From assembly GCA_036785705.1 (NCBI GenBank), contig JAWUZG010000027.1, forward strand, positions 2,523,501-2,587,500: a stretch of DNA of 64,000 bases. Reading direction: 5' to 3'. The notes under the pieces are model-generated. The model ran no database searches. It was not told where the DNA came from and saw nothing but the letters and a program-made list of their open reading frames with translations. Positions 1-12,900 of this stretch are shown piece by piece. The stretch comes from Acanthornis magna (taxonomy: Eukaryota; Chordata; Aves; Passeriformes; Acanthizidae). Position numbers and translations under genes: made by a program. Each line of letters opens with the position of its first letter. The first letter of the stretch is position 1.

Positions 1-3000
1 AAGTCTACCGTGATTCCCCACCTTTCAGAAGGATTTTAACTACAGATGGGGTCCAGGAAAAGTCCAGAATTGCCATGACACCACAGCTAGGGACACAATG
101 TCCCCAGACTGAAAGAGCTGGTGGCTCTGCACTGACATCGTGGGCCTAAGCAGCCCTGCAACCATGAGTGAGGTCTGGGTCTCTTAAACCACCTTTCCAC
201 AGCCGTAAAATCCCAATCACACTTGCAGCAGAGTGAGTATGGCTCTTTTAGCTCTAAGAAGCTTGCCATGGCTTCTTTTAACCCAAACTTGTAAAAACAC
301 CAGAGCAAGGAGAAATCCTTCTCACTCCTTCCATCATTTTAGGACAGGTGATGGATGGGCTTGGTACCCAAGGCCCCAGAGGTGCCAGAGACAGGAGGAA
401 AATCATGGATTATCTAAGAAACGGAAAACACTGTAGGATTTGCCTGATCAATATAGATACACAATAAAGAGAATAAACTCCTGGTTCACAAACACACCTC
501 AACCCCATCTGCAAAGGAGAAGTTCTGGGAGGGAGCACTCCTAGGTCTCTTGCCCATCCACCCTTAGCTTTAAATGTTTCCTGTGGAAGAACATGATACA
601 GTGCCAACCGTTAAACATTTTTTTTTTCCATTAAGCAGAGACACGTTAAGTGGAAATTCCATCACTGCCGTTTATTTTTGGTATTAAGTGTCTTGCCCTT
701 GGGAATTCCTATTACAAATTGTCAAATTACATCCCTCCCTTTTCATTTCAGCAGAAAGTTGAATTTTTGGTTAAGTATATTCTAAAAATTTCCAGTTGAG
801 GGGTTGAGGCTAGTGAGAAGCAGAGATTCACATCACTTGTACATATGTTTCCACCAGCCTCACGGAGGTGATACCAAAGTGGCTATCACCCATAATTGGA
901 CTTAAGGGTTTCCATATGCCCACTTAAGAATCCCCAGAGTTTTTTCAGTCTCCTCAACTCAACCTATTTAAATTCAGGTTTAACTGACATTGATTTAGGA
1001 GTTGGTTTTCCAAGGTGTTGAACACACGCCAATGATTTCAGCTGAAATTCTGAGTGCTCAGCCTTTCTCAATATCAGGTCCTTCCTGTTTAAAAGAACAA
1101 AAAGCAGATTTGAAGTTTATTAAAGCCAGACCCATATGCTCAAAGGAAGGGTTATTAACTCCATAAGTGATTCTGTAAGTTAATGTGTCTTTATTAGTTG
1201 GCTCTTTTCAACTTAGCAAGTGTTGTGAAATAGGCCATTATAAATTCCAGAAGCTTTATTTGAACTGGCTTCTAGTAAAACATAACCCACCTACTGGAAG
1301 ATTGTTGTATAAATGTCACCTTCTGATGAGCAGTCTGGACTGAAACACAGACCTTTTTTCCACACTACTGCTAACGTACACAAAGTCTTTCATTTGTTTC
1401 ATAAAACTGGTCCCTGGATAAAATTCAGAAGTGGCAAAGACAGCAATAATTTCTTTGTGTGCAGCATCTCAACCATTTTACACCAGCTCCCGGTTTGGTC
1501 CTACATTTGCAGGGGAATAGAAAAAAAAGATTATATCACCAAGTAATTTAATTTTTTCTTGTCTCATGCCTGGCCAGACACAAGCTTTCTGTCTGCATGC
1601 ACCAGTAAAAGCAAGAGATGCTTTTGTTTACATGGTTTTGGGGAGGAGGGACTGATCGAGGTCTTGAATATTTTTGAGGCCATGTAGAATTGGGCAGCAG
1701 AGGCCACATATGGACGGTGTAATTACACACCTTATTTCCAAAGGCACTGCAGTTCCCTTCAGCCCTGCAGATTTACTGTCTCCACCTCCACTCATACTCC
1801 ACACAGTTTCTCCCCACATTGATCCAAATACAGGGAGGAAAATGACTGAGAAATATCCAGAGTTAGCAAGATTTCTGATTAGTTACCAGCTAGCTGTAAA
1901 TGCGGCAGGAATAGCCCTGACTGCCTCATTAACTCATTGCTGGGAGCTGATCTGCCCTCTGGCTTTTTGCAGACTCTGAAACCGCTCTTGCCATTTTACT
2001 GACTTTGGTCTTCCACACTAATTTAGGGCATCTTCCTCAGAATCTTTATTTTTGGGGTTCTGTGGGGGTTTTTTTCTGTAAGAAGAGGGATGCTGGGGAT
2101 GTGGCCCTCAGCAGAATTGCATCTTCAAAGATCACTTCCCACATGTTGGTCATGTTAACTGCCAGAAGTTCCTATCCAGGTGACAAATCACTGGAGACTT
2201 GTCTTTAAGGGAAATATTTAACGAAAAGCAACTCAAGTTCCTTTTTGTTTCAAGGGGAGCACAGGAGTTTGCAGGGGTCCAGGCTTCCAAATGTCACCTG
2301 TACAGGACAAACAATTGCTGCCAAGCACTGGCTCCCACACATGGCTCTTTCTTGTAGCCTGATCACTGCAAGAGAATCATTACCTGCTAAGCTTTCCCTA
2401 TCCCTTGCTACAGTAAAATTGTGTCCTCAAAGGCTCTCAGTGCTCCTTGGAAGGCTCCTGACAACAGAAGCGAAACTAGAGTGCATCAGTGTTAACCTTC
2501 TACTCAACTCTTACCACTTGCATGTAGATCTCCCAATCAAGCATGGCAGAAAAATGGCATAAAGAAATTAGCACTTAGAGGCTAATCCTTGTCAATCCCT
2601 GCACTTCTCTCCATCCTTTCTAAGTAACTTGAAGTTGCTACTTCATAAAATTATCACTGATAGCTGAAAACAGTTTTTTGCTAATGAAAGACAGTTAAAG
2701 ACAGAAAAGCAGTTTTACAGTAAAAAGAAAATAATTCTATTCCATGCTAATAGGTGATATTTGAAGTTACAGCTGGTGGCAGTATTTCTGACAGACCAAG
2801 GCTAAGCTGTATTAGAACAGGCACATTTGTTTTGTTTCTATGCCCTATTTCATGAAAAAGGAGACGATTCAGAAAAAAAATGCAAGGTGAATGCAAGCAA
2901 TCACAAGAGGCCATTCATCATTCTGCCTACATTTTTTATTAATACATTCACAGAACTGCAACTGTGCTCATTCCTCAAGTAGCTCAGGGCAGAGGGATTA

Positions 3001-4944
3001 AAACAGACAACCTTTGTAATTGTTCTCCAGCTGTCAGTCAGCCTTTTTTATCTGCCAGCATGTGTAGACAATATCAGCTCCATTAACAATGCTCCTCGTT
3101 TAGTGGCATTGGACTGAAATGATGACAATATTAAGTGGCTATTGCAAAAAAAACCAACCAACCAACCAACCAACAAAAAAAAAAAACTCTGAAGAAAAAA
3201 AGAAAGATTACACAAATCCAAAAAGCTGAAATAGTTAATTGGCTGTTTCTCAAATACCCACAGCAAACAACTTTGGTTCCATTGGTGTACCAGTAATTAA
3301 AAAGCTAATTACTATTTTATTTCAGAAAGTGAGAAACCCTAAGAATAAAGTAATGAGAAATGCAGCTTGCTGAAGTGAGAATGGTTACACTGTTCTCATC
3401 AAGAGATCCCTACAGCAGCATCACCTTGGGAAGGTTTGCACACATACATGTCTCAAGAGTAATTAGCTAATTAGAAAGCTAGAAGATACCTCCTTCCCCT
3501 TTCACTATCTGAGATCCCAGACATGATTCGAGATTTAAATGAAAACTAACACTATTACTGTATTTACTTTGATGAAATTTTCTGGGTTATGTTCATGAGA
3601 TAAATTACTTTGGGCCAAAATTTTTTAAATTAATCCCTCCCTTAACTCCACAGACTGTTTCAGATATGAAAATGTAAACTGCCCTTTTGTTTGAAAGCCC
3701 TGCCAAAAATGCTGGGCAACCTAGAATTGTACAGAAGTAACAGAACCATCTAAATCCCAGTGTTTCAAGCGAAAGAAGAATTACACTTTGGGCCTTGCAG
3801 AACTATTTCAATACATGCCCAGCATCTACTGAACAACATCACTGCTGTCTGCTAATGCTGTCACCTTCCTCCCGATCATTCAGCTCATCAGAATGCTTGA
3901 GCAAGCAAAAAACACTCTGGGGTGAGCCAGTACCAGCCCTGCTTGTGCTAGGCTGAGAAACAAGAGGGTCCCGAGCTAAAAAGGCGATGCTATTACTAAG
4001 GACAGGGCAGAAGGAGGGGTTTTCACACTGATGTCACAGAGCTTGGAATGCAGAAAGGGTGAGTGGGTGAGTGTGGTACATGTGTGCAGAGGCAGAAACA
4101 GCAGAAACCATGAGTTACTCATACACAGTTCTCCGGAAAAGGAACCCTTGGCAGCTTTTTCAGGTAGCTGCCAGGCCACTTGGGGAAGAAATGAGATTCT
4201 CAGAGTACTCTTTGTCTGTACCAAAGAAGGAATGCATTCCAAAAAGGAGGTTTCAAAGGAGAGAGGAAAGAAAAAGTCCCAAAATGCAAACCAGAAAACA
4301 CTGACCTAGCAACATGGGCAGCTCTGTGTTTGAAAGGAGCAGGAAAGGACTGTTCTTACAGCAGCAGGCACTTGGAGCATGCCACAGAAGGATGGTGAAG
4401 TTGGAGGACAATGCTGGAATGCTCTACCACAGGAACCCCCAGCATTGCTGTTGGCAGCACTGTCAAACTTGATCAAAATGGATTTTAGAAGTTGCCATGA
4501 GAAAGAAGGTACAGGAATAAGTCACCCTTCATGGGCTATTTCTATTCACACTGAACAGCCTGTCTCATGAAAACACACATTTTATAATCCACTTGTAGTC
4601 TTTTATTCACACATTTATTTAATCACCAGAACACCTATCAGCTGCAGCATGGAATGTCACTAATACCCACCCAAACACAGAGAGATCATACACAAGAATT
4701 GCTTGAAGCAGCAGTTAATGTTAGCAGTGTTGATTAAGCCAGTTGTGAGTTACAGGCTGACAAGTACTAAAGTAGAGTTAATCTTGTACTACCTATGGAA
4801 GCAAAAGTCCTGCCTCCCAGGTGCTTTTTATAGAGAAAAAAAACTGAAGAGCAGTTTCAGTTTTTTAGTTTATTGTTTTCAATGAAGTGCTGCTAAAATC
4901 ATTAGCTGACCAATGACAGAATTTTCTAGTTGCAATTTAAAGAC
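1..4944. other. Left flank: CREBL2 3' region or intergenic, no exon recognised
   Basis: No coding exon, RNA gene or repeat family was recognised apart from the CCAA repeat at 3154-3174. CREBL2 reads leftward, so this stretch may hold its last exon or 3' UTR. Minus-strand AATAAA signals occur near 2935-2940, 4602-4607 and 4614-4619, but nothing ties any of them to CREBL2. One splice-acceptor-like site (minus strand, near 3341) would continue the CREBL2 frame for five codons to a stop. It is a weak alternative for exon 4. Confidence 0.5.
3154..3174. repeat. (CCAA)n microsatellite
   Basis: Five perfect CCAA units lie inside an A-rich stretch (3146-3190). Confidence 0.9.
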
Positions 4945-5171
4945 TGTTCAGAGTCCCATCCAACCTGATCTTGAATACCTTGAGGGACAAGGTATCCACA
5001 GCTTCTCTGGGCAACCAATTACAGGGCTCACTGTGAAGAATTTTTTCTTAATATCTAATCTAAACCTTCTCTCTTTCAGTTTGAAGCCATTCCCCCTTGT
5101 CCTGCCACTCCAGGCCCTTGTCAAGGGTCCCTCTCCATCTCTCTTGCAGGTTCCCCTCAGGTAATAGAAGG
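4945..5171 (-). mobile_element. CR1 LINE fragment, minus orientation
   Basis: Read on the minus strand it shows the familiar CR1 3' region in order: GGACAAGGGGAATGGCTTCA near 5095, TTTAGATTAGATATTAAG near 5060, CCCAGAGAAGCTGTGGAT near 5005, then a GGTTGGATGGGACT block near 4955. It stops there and lacks the usual last 100 bp or so (the CCCTTCCAACCC block and the 8-bp tail repeats), so the 3' end is missing. It is non-coding and clearly diverged. Confidence 0.9.
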
Positions 5172-8100
5172 CCACAGTAGATCTACATACAAAAATCTGT
5201 ACATTCCATAAATACAGCATCAGTTGAATTTTAGTCCACTGATGTGCTATTCAGTGTGGAATACCTCAAATTTTACTGCGGATTGGAAGTTTATGGTTTC
5301 TATACAAATTCACAACAGAGTCATGTAAGAAAGTCAGTTATTGACATAACTTAGGGACAAATTAATGCTCAGTGGCACACACTGAACAGTAACTCACAAT
5401 TTGGTATTTTGCCTTGCTTACCTCCAACAGGGATTTCTACATCAGCCCATCTGCTGTCACCCATGCTGTAACTCTTGAGCGTGATAAGGAGGACTATGGT
5501 TCTTATTTCAGCTTTTCCTCTGATTTTTCTACATTTTGAGACTAGTCTCAAACATTTGCTTCTTATATTAACAGTCATTTTATAGGTAATTATAGAGATT
5601 ATAATTTCTTGGAAAGTAGTAAATGGAGCTATGATCCCAAACCTTCTCCAGATCTTCAAGAAAAATTAGATGCTGATTAATTACTGATGTACATTAATCT
5701 TCAGCCTAAAATGTAAAAGGGAAAGAAAAGAAAAAACAATCAGTCACAGGCTATCTCAGTTAGCCAGATTTCAGTTGTCAAGAAAAGGTTTTTTGAAATT
5801 TCTCTAATATATTTTTAAAAACCCCTGATATAAGATAGTATTTGAAAAACACTGAACAGGATATTGATTCTCTGACAAACACTGATCAGATTATGAAAGC
5901 AGACTGTGATTATTTTCTCTTTTTTTTTTTTTACACATAATTACAAAATGTTCTCAGTTAAGTGGTGAGTCAATTAAATGTATTCACTTCACTGCAGGAT
6001 TCCATGCATGCAGCACATACACAGCACATAAAAAGATACGACTTACTGCATGTTTTTCTTATGAATTTGCCACTGTCTAGTACATCCTTGGGTTACATTC
6101 CCCAAAAGGATTGGTGTAACTGCACAGTGCTTAGGTCATCACCATCCACTGAATTCAGCCTTACTGCACAGAACCCTAACAGGAGTTCTAGTGTTGGTGT
6201 AAACACCAAATAGTACAGAGAGTGTTTTTTAAAGACTGTGTATAGTTTCCAAGAGATACCCACCTTTAGCTGGGCAAATGGCTCTGGCTGAGCATTACAT
6301 TTCCGTGGCAAGTGGGAAAATGAGGCATTTCCAGGCTCATTTCCTTTCTTCAGTACTTGTGAGAGAGAACCAGTTGTGCTCACTCATTGCAGGAGAAACA
6401 AGTGAAAGGCTGTATCCACCCAACACAAAGAGAGGGTAAGACTATTCCACCCTCCATTATTTAGGGAACTAGATGAGATTCCTGCCTAGAGGACCTGGCT
6501 GCATCACTTCTAGGAGCCACCTCAATGTGGATGAAGAGTACAAGCCTTAGAGCAGCGAACAAGCACAAACCACAAACAACTGGTGGTTTTCAGGGGGAAC
6601 TGTCAAACTTCAAGCTCCAAAATAAAGGACTCCCAGAGATCCAGCCAAGGCCAAAAAATGTATAACACAGCACAATCTGCCTCGTGATGGAAGCCATGGA
6701 ACTTTAATGAGTGACTGCTGCTGGGAATCCTACATTTTGTAACAGACTACAGCATGCAGAGCAGATGGAAGGGCTGCACTTAGAGCTGTAACTATGTGTC
6801 ACAGATTTTTGCTTGCAGGACAAACAAGGATGATGGAGGCTGTAACAGGCCTCCTGTCCATCTGCACGAAACACAAAAATCCTGTTAGAACACGGATACC
6901 ACTGTTTGTGCCACAGAGCTGGGCCCAGGCTTGCCAAACACAGTCCTGTAACATCAAGTGCTGACTAAGCCAAGAAATAGGAGCCACCATGACAAGGAAT
7001 AGAAAGAACAGAAGAAACTGCTGCTCACCACAATGAGAAATTCCAACTCTCCATTTCCTCCAGAAAAGAAACCTTTCTGCTGAGAGGCTTCTTGTTTGGT
7101 ATCACAGCAAGTGAAACAGAAAAAGAGGGAAGAAAGGAAGCAGGGTATTTCTGGTGAGATCAGAGCTGTGTTTGCCACATTACCCAGTGCCGGGCAGAGC
7201 TGTTCTGTCACACACCATAACTCCTCTGCACGTTTCTGCATCCCTGATTCTGAAAGACACTTAAGTATATGCGTAACATTTGAAATATGTGTCTAATTAC
7301 AATACATTGTTTACATCTGAAAGTAGACTGTAAAACCAGTTCCAACTCAAAATAATCCATTACACTTCTAGTGTGATCATGTTATAAAGTCCAACTACAA
7401 GGTCTGAAGAGTATAGTTCTGGACATTTGGCCTAGGGTGGAAATCCAGCAAAAGGACAGGTAAGGATTCAACATGGACAAAAATCTCCAAACTTATGACA
7501 GGTTGGCTTTATTGCTATCTTTCAGGACAAACTGCAGCGCAGAACTTCAGACACAAGGGGTGGATGATGGGGATGGGTGGGATAGGACACAGATAACACA
7601 ACATGAACCTTCATGTCCTCCCCATCTCTACCTCAGTGTGACTTAGTCTTTCACAAGAGTCTTGTGTGTATGTGCAACATTTCTAGCAATTGCTAACTAT
7701 GTACATGGTTGCAGGGTCTAAATAATAAACTTAAAACCGTTGAGGTTCAGCATACCAGTGCTTAGAATGGAATTCTGAAAACATTGTGCTGTACACTGAA
7801 ACACGGCACTTGATTATTTTCAGTGCTTTTGACTCATCCTGAATTGAGATAATGTTAAACAGACCCAATTAGTTCGATAAAAGGAAGGCAACATTCAGTC
7901 TAGCGAAGTCATTCATTATGGTATTTATTCTATGAAATAATGCTGAAAACATAAGATTAAAAATGTTTCATGCATCTCATAAAATACAGAGAAAGACATT
8001 GTCATAAACAAAACAGAATAAGCAAGCCAAACCCCCTCTGAAAATCTTGAGAGCTCTACTCCCCACATTGCATCATCTTAATACAAAAAACAAATCCAGG

Positions 8101-9786
8101 AGAAAGAGCAGTCTAAGGAAAGTAGCAGGTTATCTGTCAATAACTGGGTGAGTACATCAGCCCCCAAGAACTTTGGCATCACCTTTCTCATCACAAAACC
8201 AAACTGATGCAACTTGCTTTCCTTGCTACCAGTTCCAGGCATTATCTTTGGCTGGGAAACCAGGACAGCACAGCAGAATTCACATTAAATCGCTGACCAG
8301 AAAGGTACTAGGACCCAAAATGTAGGTAGCTACAGAAAGATATCAGGGCCCAGGGGGTTAGAGGGAACAGCTGCTGTTCCCTGCTGGAAGCAGGATGTAG
8401 GGACAGGCCTTGACTGTCTCACCGGGAGCAGGGCAGGTGGAACTGCATCTGCTGCAAGTGTGGGCAGAAGTAGGAAATGCATCCAGTACCTCTCTCTAAG
8501 AATCCCAGCCACACAAAAGACATGCTGCATTACAGGCAGATGCCAAGAGGAACGCCTTCATTTAGGTTATAAATGACATTGCTATAAACCTTCTTACCGA
8601 AAGCTTTTGTTCCAGCTCATTCTCCTCGACCTGCAGTATTGGGTTTGGCTGTAGCAAGGCTGTTATGAGATCCTTCTCTTGTTTTTCTTTTACAGAACCT
8701 CCCAGACTCCCACAACAGTTAACAACCACGTAACCACCAAGCATAAAGCCAACCTAATTCTGGGCTCTGATGTAAAAGCAGCCCCATTCTCGTGCTGGGA
8801 ATGCCCCAGAGCTGCCATAGCTGTATTTGGGGAGGGCAGTGTAGCAAAAGGAAGAACAAGGCTCCACTTACACAAACACCCACTGCCCCAAAAGCCCCAC
8901 TCCACAAAGCCTTAGAAACACCATAATCAAAGAATGCCATGTGGGGAGGAGCAAAGAGAAGAGGGCAGACTGGGATCCTTCCCCCTGCACCTGGGGATGT
9001 ATCCACTCCTCAGAACAGCATTCTTCCTTCTGCGAGCTCCCAAGCCACCTCTGCTGCAGTGCGGAAGGTTCTGCATCGGCCTCCTGTGAATGATGCACCA
9101 GGGGAAAGACTGCTGTGGTTAAAAAGGTGGTTTCCATGTTGATTCTTAAAAACATAAAGCTAGAAACTCCTATTTTTAAAACATTTCAGTGAAGTGTAAT
9201 TTAGCCCATAGCATGAACTATTACAAAATCACAGCATTTCCCATGCTATACCTTAACTCTCTCCCTTTGCATACACGTATCAGGAATATGACTTTATATC
9301 ACATGATCTTTTCACCTTCCAATTTCCAGAACTCTATTCCATTCCCTGCACAAGCACAAAGGAGTCAGAAAGAAGACTCCAAAGGAAATCCCAAGTCCAG
9401 CGTTTCTCTCTTGGAGTGCTTGCAGCTAGAATAATGTTTTCTTGGTGGAGTTTTTAAAATTCAATTATGTTTTATGTGCTCCATTTACCTTGCAGTAAGA
9501 AAACAGAAAATGCTGTAAAAGATTAAGGTCTTCACAGGTCTCCACAGGTTTTGGTGAAACACAGAGTCTTCTTTTAAAATAACTGCACAGCTTCCTCTAT
9601 AGTGTAATTTCTGTGTTGTCCATGTAAACATTACACAGAGTCTTTGTACCACCCACTAAGCTCTTTGCTTCAATCAACTATTTGTGCCCAAAAGCACATC
9701 CCTATGTTTCTTCCTACACCACAGCCATCCTCCTACACCACAAAAGACGTAACAAAATAGGAATTAACCATAGGCTGGATACTTAC
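5172..9786. other. CREBL2 intron 3 or 3' UTR region
   Basis: No second coding exon was found. The best splice acceptor on the minus strand is at 9346-9347. It has a CTGAC branch-like site and a pyrimidine-rich lead, and it is followed by GG, which would complete the expected Trp codon. That frame then stays open for 15 more codons, unlike the human ending. Minus-strand AATAAA signals lie at 7508-7513 and 7924-7929. The stretch may be intron 3, the terminal exon, or both. Confidence 0.45.
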
Positions 9787-9934
9787 AGGGATTGCTGCTG
9801 TTTGCTTCTGTCTTCGCAGCCTTGGCAAGTTTGGTTGAGTTCTGCTGTGCTTTGCCTTGCTCCTCTCCAGTTAGCAGGGCTTTTATTTCTGAGGGGATTT
9901 TCCCTTGGTCCATGGCCATGCACCACTGCTTGTA
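9787..9934 (-). CDS. CREBL2: CREBL2 coding exon 3 (residues 72-120)
   Basis: The acceptor TTTCAG is followed at 9934 by TAC AAG CAG TGG, which continues the protein as YKQWCMAMDQGKIPSEIKAL. After LLTGEEQ the tail is more variable (GKAQQNSTKLAKAAKTEANSSNP) than the human one. A perfect GTAAGT donor starts at 9786 and leaves a single T as the first base of the next codon. The human protein ends in Trp, so the next exon most likely starts with GG and then a stop codon. If the donor were not used, the frame would read through about seven more codons to a stop. Confidence 0.93.
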
Positions 9935-12900
9935 CTGAAATATGCAAACACATTAGGCATTAGCAAACTGCCAGGATCACATTAGCAGACAAAACAGGGC
10001 TGTAATCTTTACCTTCCGGTATATTCATTTAAGGTCTGAATTTACTGAGCTGAAGCCTCTTACGAAACTGCAGAGCACTAATGAGCTGAGCACGTGTCCA
10101 TGGCTGCATACCTGGCCTCAGCAAAGCCTCTTTCAGTCAATAAACTGCTACTCAGAGGCAGCACTAGACAGAATACTGTAATTATTAAACAACATGGAAC
10201 ACTCTGTGCAATTTCTCGCTGCTGGCATGCGAAATACCGTTCCAGTTCATGGCCTATTAAAAACAAATATTTCACATGACTCTGGGGCTGATGGACTATT
10301 AAGAGGTCCTTTCCCATTGCGCAAGGCTCAGTTGAAGCACATTTGCCTTATTTCTGCTTCCCTCATCTTAAATTCTGCATTGCCAAACCCTGAAGCACAC
10401 CAAAAAACCTGTGGACAGCTGGCTGGCTTTTCACCTGATCCAAACCTACTGCCTTGCAGTGATTAGCCCTGCCCATTCATCAACTCTAAAGCCTGATCGA
10501 GGCAATATCCTCAGCACTGGTGACATTCCAGTGGCCTCACTGTGTCTGTATTTCCAGATGAAATATCCCCTTCAGTTAATGCTGCTTATTTGGCCAAGAC
10601 CCCCATCTTACACCTGCTGGAACCATCTACACAGAGAGCATGCTGCAAGAACCCACCTCCCCAACAGAAAGCAATGACACACTGTGGACATAGGTTGCCC
10701 CCTTGATATTTTAACACCTCTTTCCACAATCGACCTCTGTCAAAGGTGTTTCAAATCCAAACATTTTGAAGGCAATGGACTCAAAAGTAATGGCACTTTC
10801 TTTGCTTGCTTCCTGTTTGGTACCAGCAGATAACTTGTGACATGAATTCATATTCTACACACCAAAGCAGGCAAACAGCTGGATGCATCTGATGTTTTGA
10901 TACCTCCTGGCCAACCAAATGCCACTGTCAGTCACTGTGGTCTCGAGAACAAATGTTCATGAGGACAGGTCCCACATAATACTGAGGGTTAGGTTAAATG
11001 ATAGTTCCTTACCATTTCAAGCTCTTCTCTGAGAGCACAGATGGCTCTCTCTCTGCTTGAAACCAGCTCTTCCAGGTACTGGTACCTCAGCTTCTTCCTG
11101 GCTCTGCACTCTCTCGCACTCTGACGACTTCTTTCAAGTTTTGCCTTCAAGTCTATTTTGGCTGGTTTACGACCTCGTTTGCCTGGTTTCTTTACCTTGC
11201 CTCCAACCACCTGGAAAGGAAGGGCACAATAAAGATCCTGTTGTGCAAAGGTAATGCCGGAACCATGGGATTGTAACTACTGAGAGTCCCAAGTATAAAA
11301 TCTTGCATATACCTTCTGGAGCAACAGAGGAAATAAGAATGCTGAGGTGTGAAGTTCTCAGGACTCTCTGCAGTGGCTCTATTTCTCTGTCATACTGGGG
11401 AGCCCAGAATTGAACACATTACTTCAGATATCTCAAGTATCTCCTAAAAAGGAGAGCATCTGGATATTGAGGAGCCATAGTCAACGTGTAGTGAAATTGG
11501 TTTCATACCACCAAAAGCCCCTGCTCTAGTACTTGCCAAGTTTGGAAATATTATATTATGGAGTTTAACACTATAATTTAGAAAAAAATATATATTTGTT
11601 TCTATCAATATAATCCAAAACTTAAGTTTTGCAGCAGTCAACAGTTTCAGCCTACTCTAAATTCAGAATTATTCACTAGCCATCTGAGCTTCCTTGGGCC
11701 AGATTTCCTTCCAAGGAATCTTGAGGAGGTGTCCTAAACAGGGAACTCAGTCACAACGAGTCCTATCTCTGCTGCCTCTGATCCACTAGTACATCACCAC
11801 TCTGGCCATGTTCAGCTTTAAAACATAACTACACAGCCTGGTGAGTCTCCTCACACCTCCTCACACCTCACACAACCTGTCAGTGTTCAACTCTCCCTGT
11901 TCCTAATTTAGACCCCTTGCAGAAATGTAACTCCCTAGTTTCTTGCCCTGTGGAATGCAGGTTTGGCAATCACTTTCCCCTCTTCTTTGTGGTTCCCTTC
12001 CCTTTTTACAGGCCTGAAAGCTTGTCCTGCTACAAATAATTTTTTTTTAAATAATCACTTCCTCTGTGTTTACTCTGTGCTTCCCCACCCAAATATTTTA
12101 CTCTTAATGTGGGAGCATGGCACAAGAAAGTCTTAAATATGGTCAGAAGCTTAGTTCACTGGTGATTGGGTAGTATCACCCTGTAAGCATTACATCAGCC
12201 ACACACCCCAGCTCCCCTCTGAAGTGAGGATTTCTCTTTATTTGTGTTCTGACCACACTGTTTGACTGGAGGGGGTGTGGAGAAATACACCTAACACACA
12301 CACCTGCATAGAAGAATTTCACTGCTGCCTTAGTATTTCATCATCCTGTATACAGACAGGACTTTTTCCAATGGGCAGTGTTCAAAAATATCAGAGTTCA
12401 TCATTAAAAAAAGGCACTTTTACTGTGAAAAGCTACAAAATAAGTCATTTTTAACATTCAAAGAAGCCACTTGTTCTGCAAACTTAGCAAGCTGCAATAA
12501 AAACAATAACATAGTGAATTGATGTGCCAGAATGAAGAGGAAAAAAAGGGATTATACAATTGAGCCTATTCTTTCTTTGGAAAGTGAGTCAACAATCACA
12601 TGCCAACATAATCCTACCCTCTCTGTATTGTCCCCTAATTTATTCAGGAGTAGCTGCCTACCATAAGCAAATGAAGGAACAGAAAGTACTTAATGGACAT
12701 CCATGATAATGAAACAAACACAGTACATTCAGACAAGCAAAGAAAAAAATGAAGCTGTTCTACACTTGAACTGCTGAATACAGTTTGAATAATTCTTTAC
12801 TCCATCAAGGTGCTCCCATTAAGATTTTCCAGTTCGGAAAAACTAGTGTAGCTCAAAGTACGATAAAACTAAGCAGATGTGGCCAAGGCAGGGGGCAGGA

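Noticed and set aside
4948..5220. 90-codon minus-strand frame
   Set aside because: It is the translation of a CR1 fragment.
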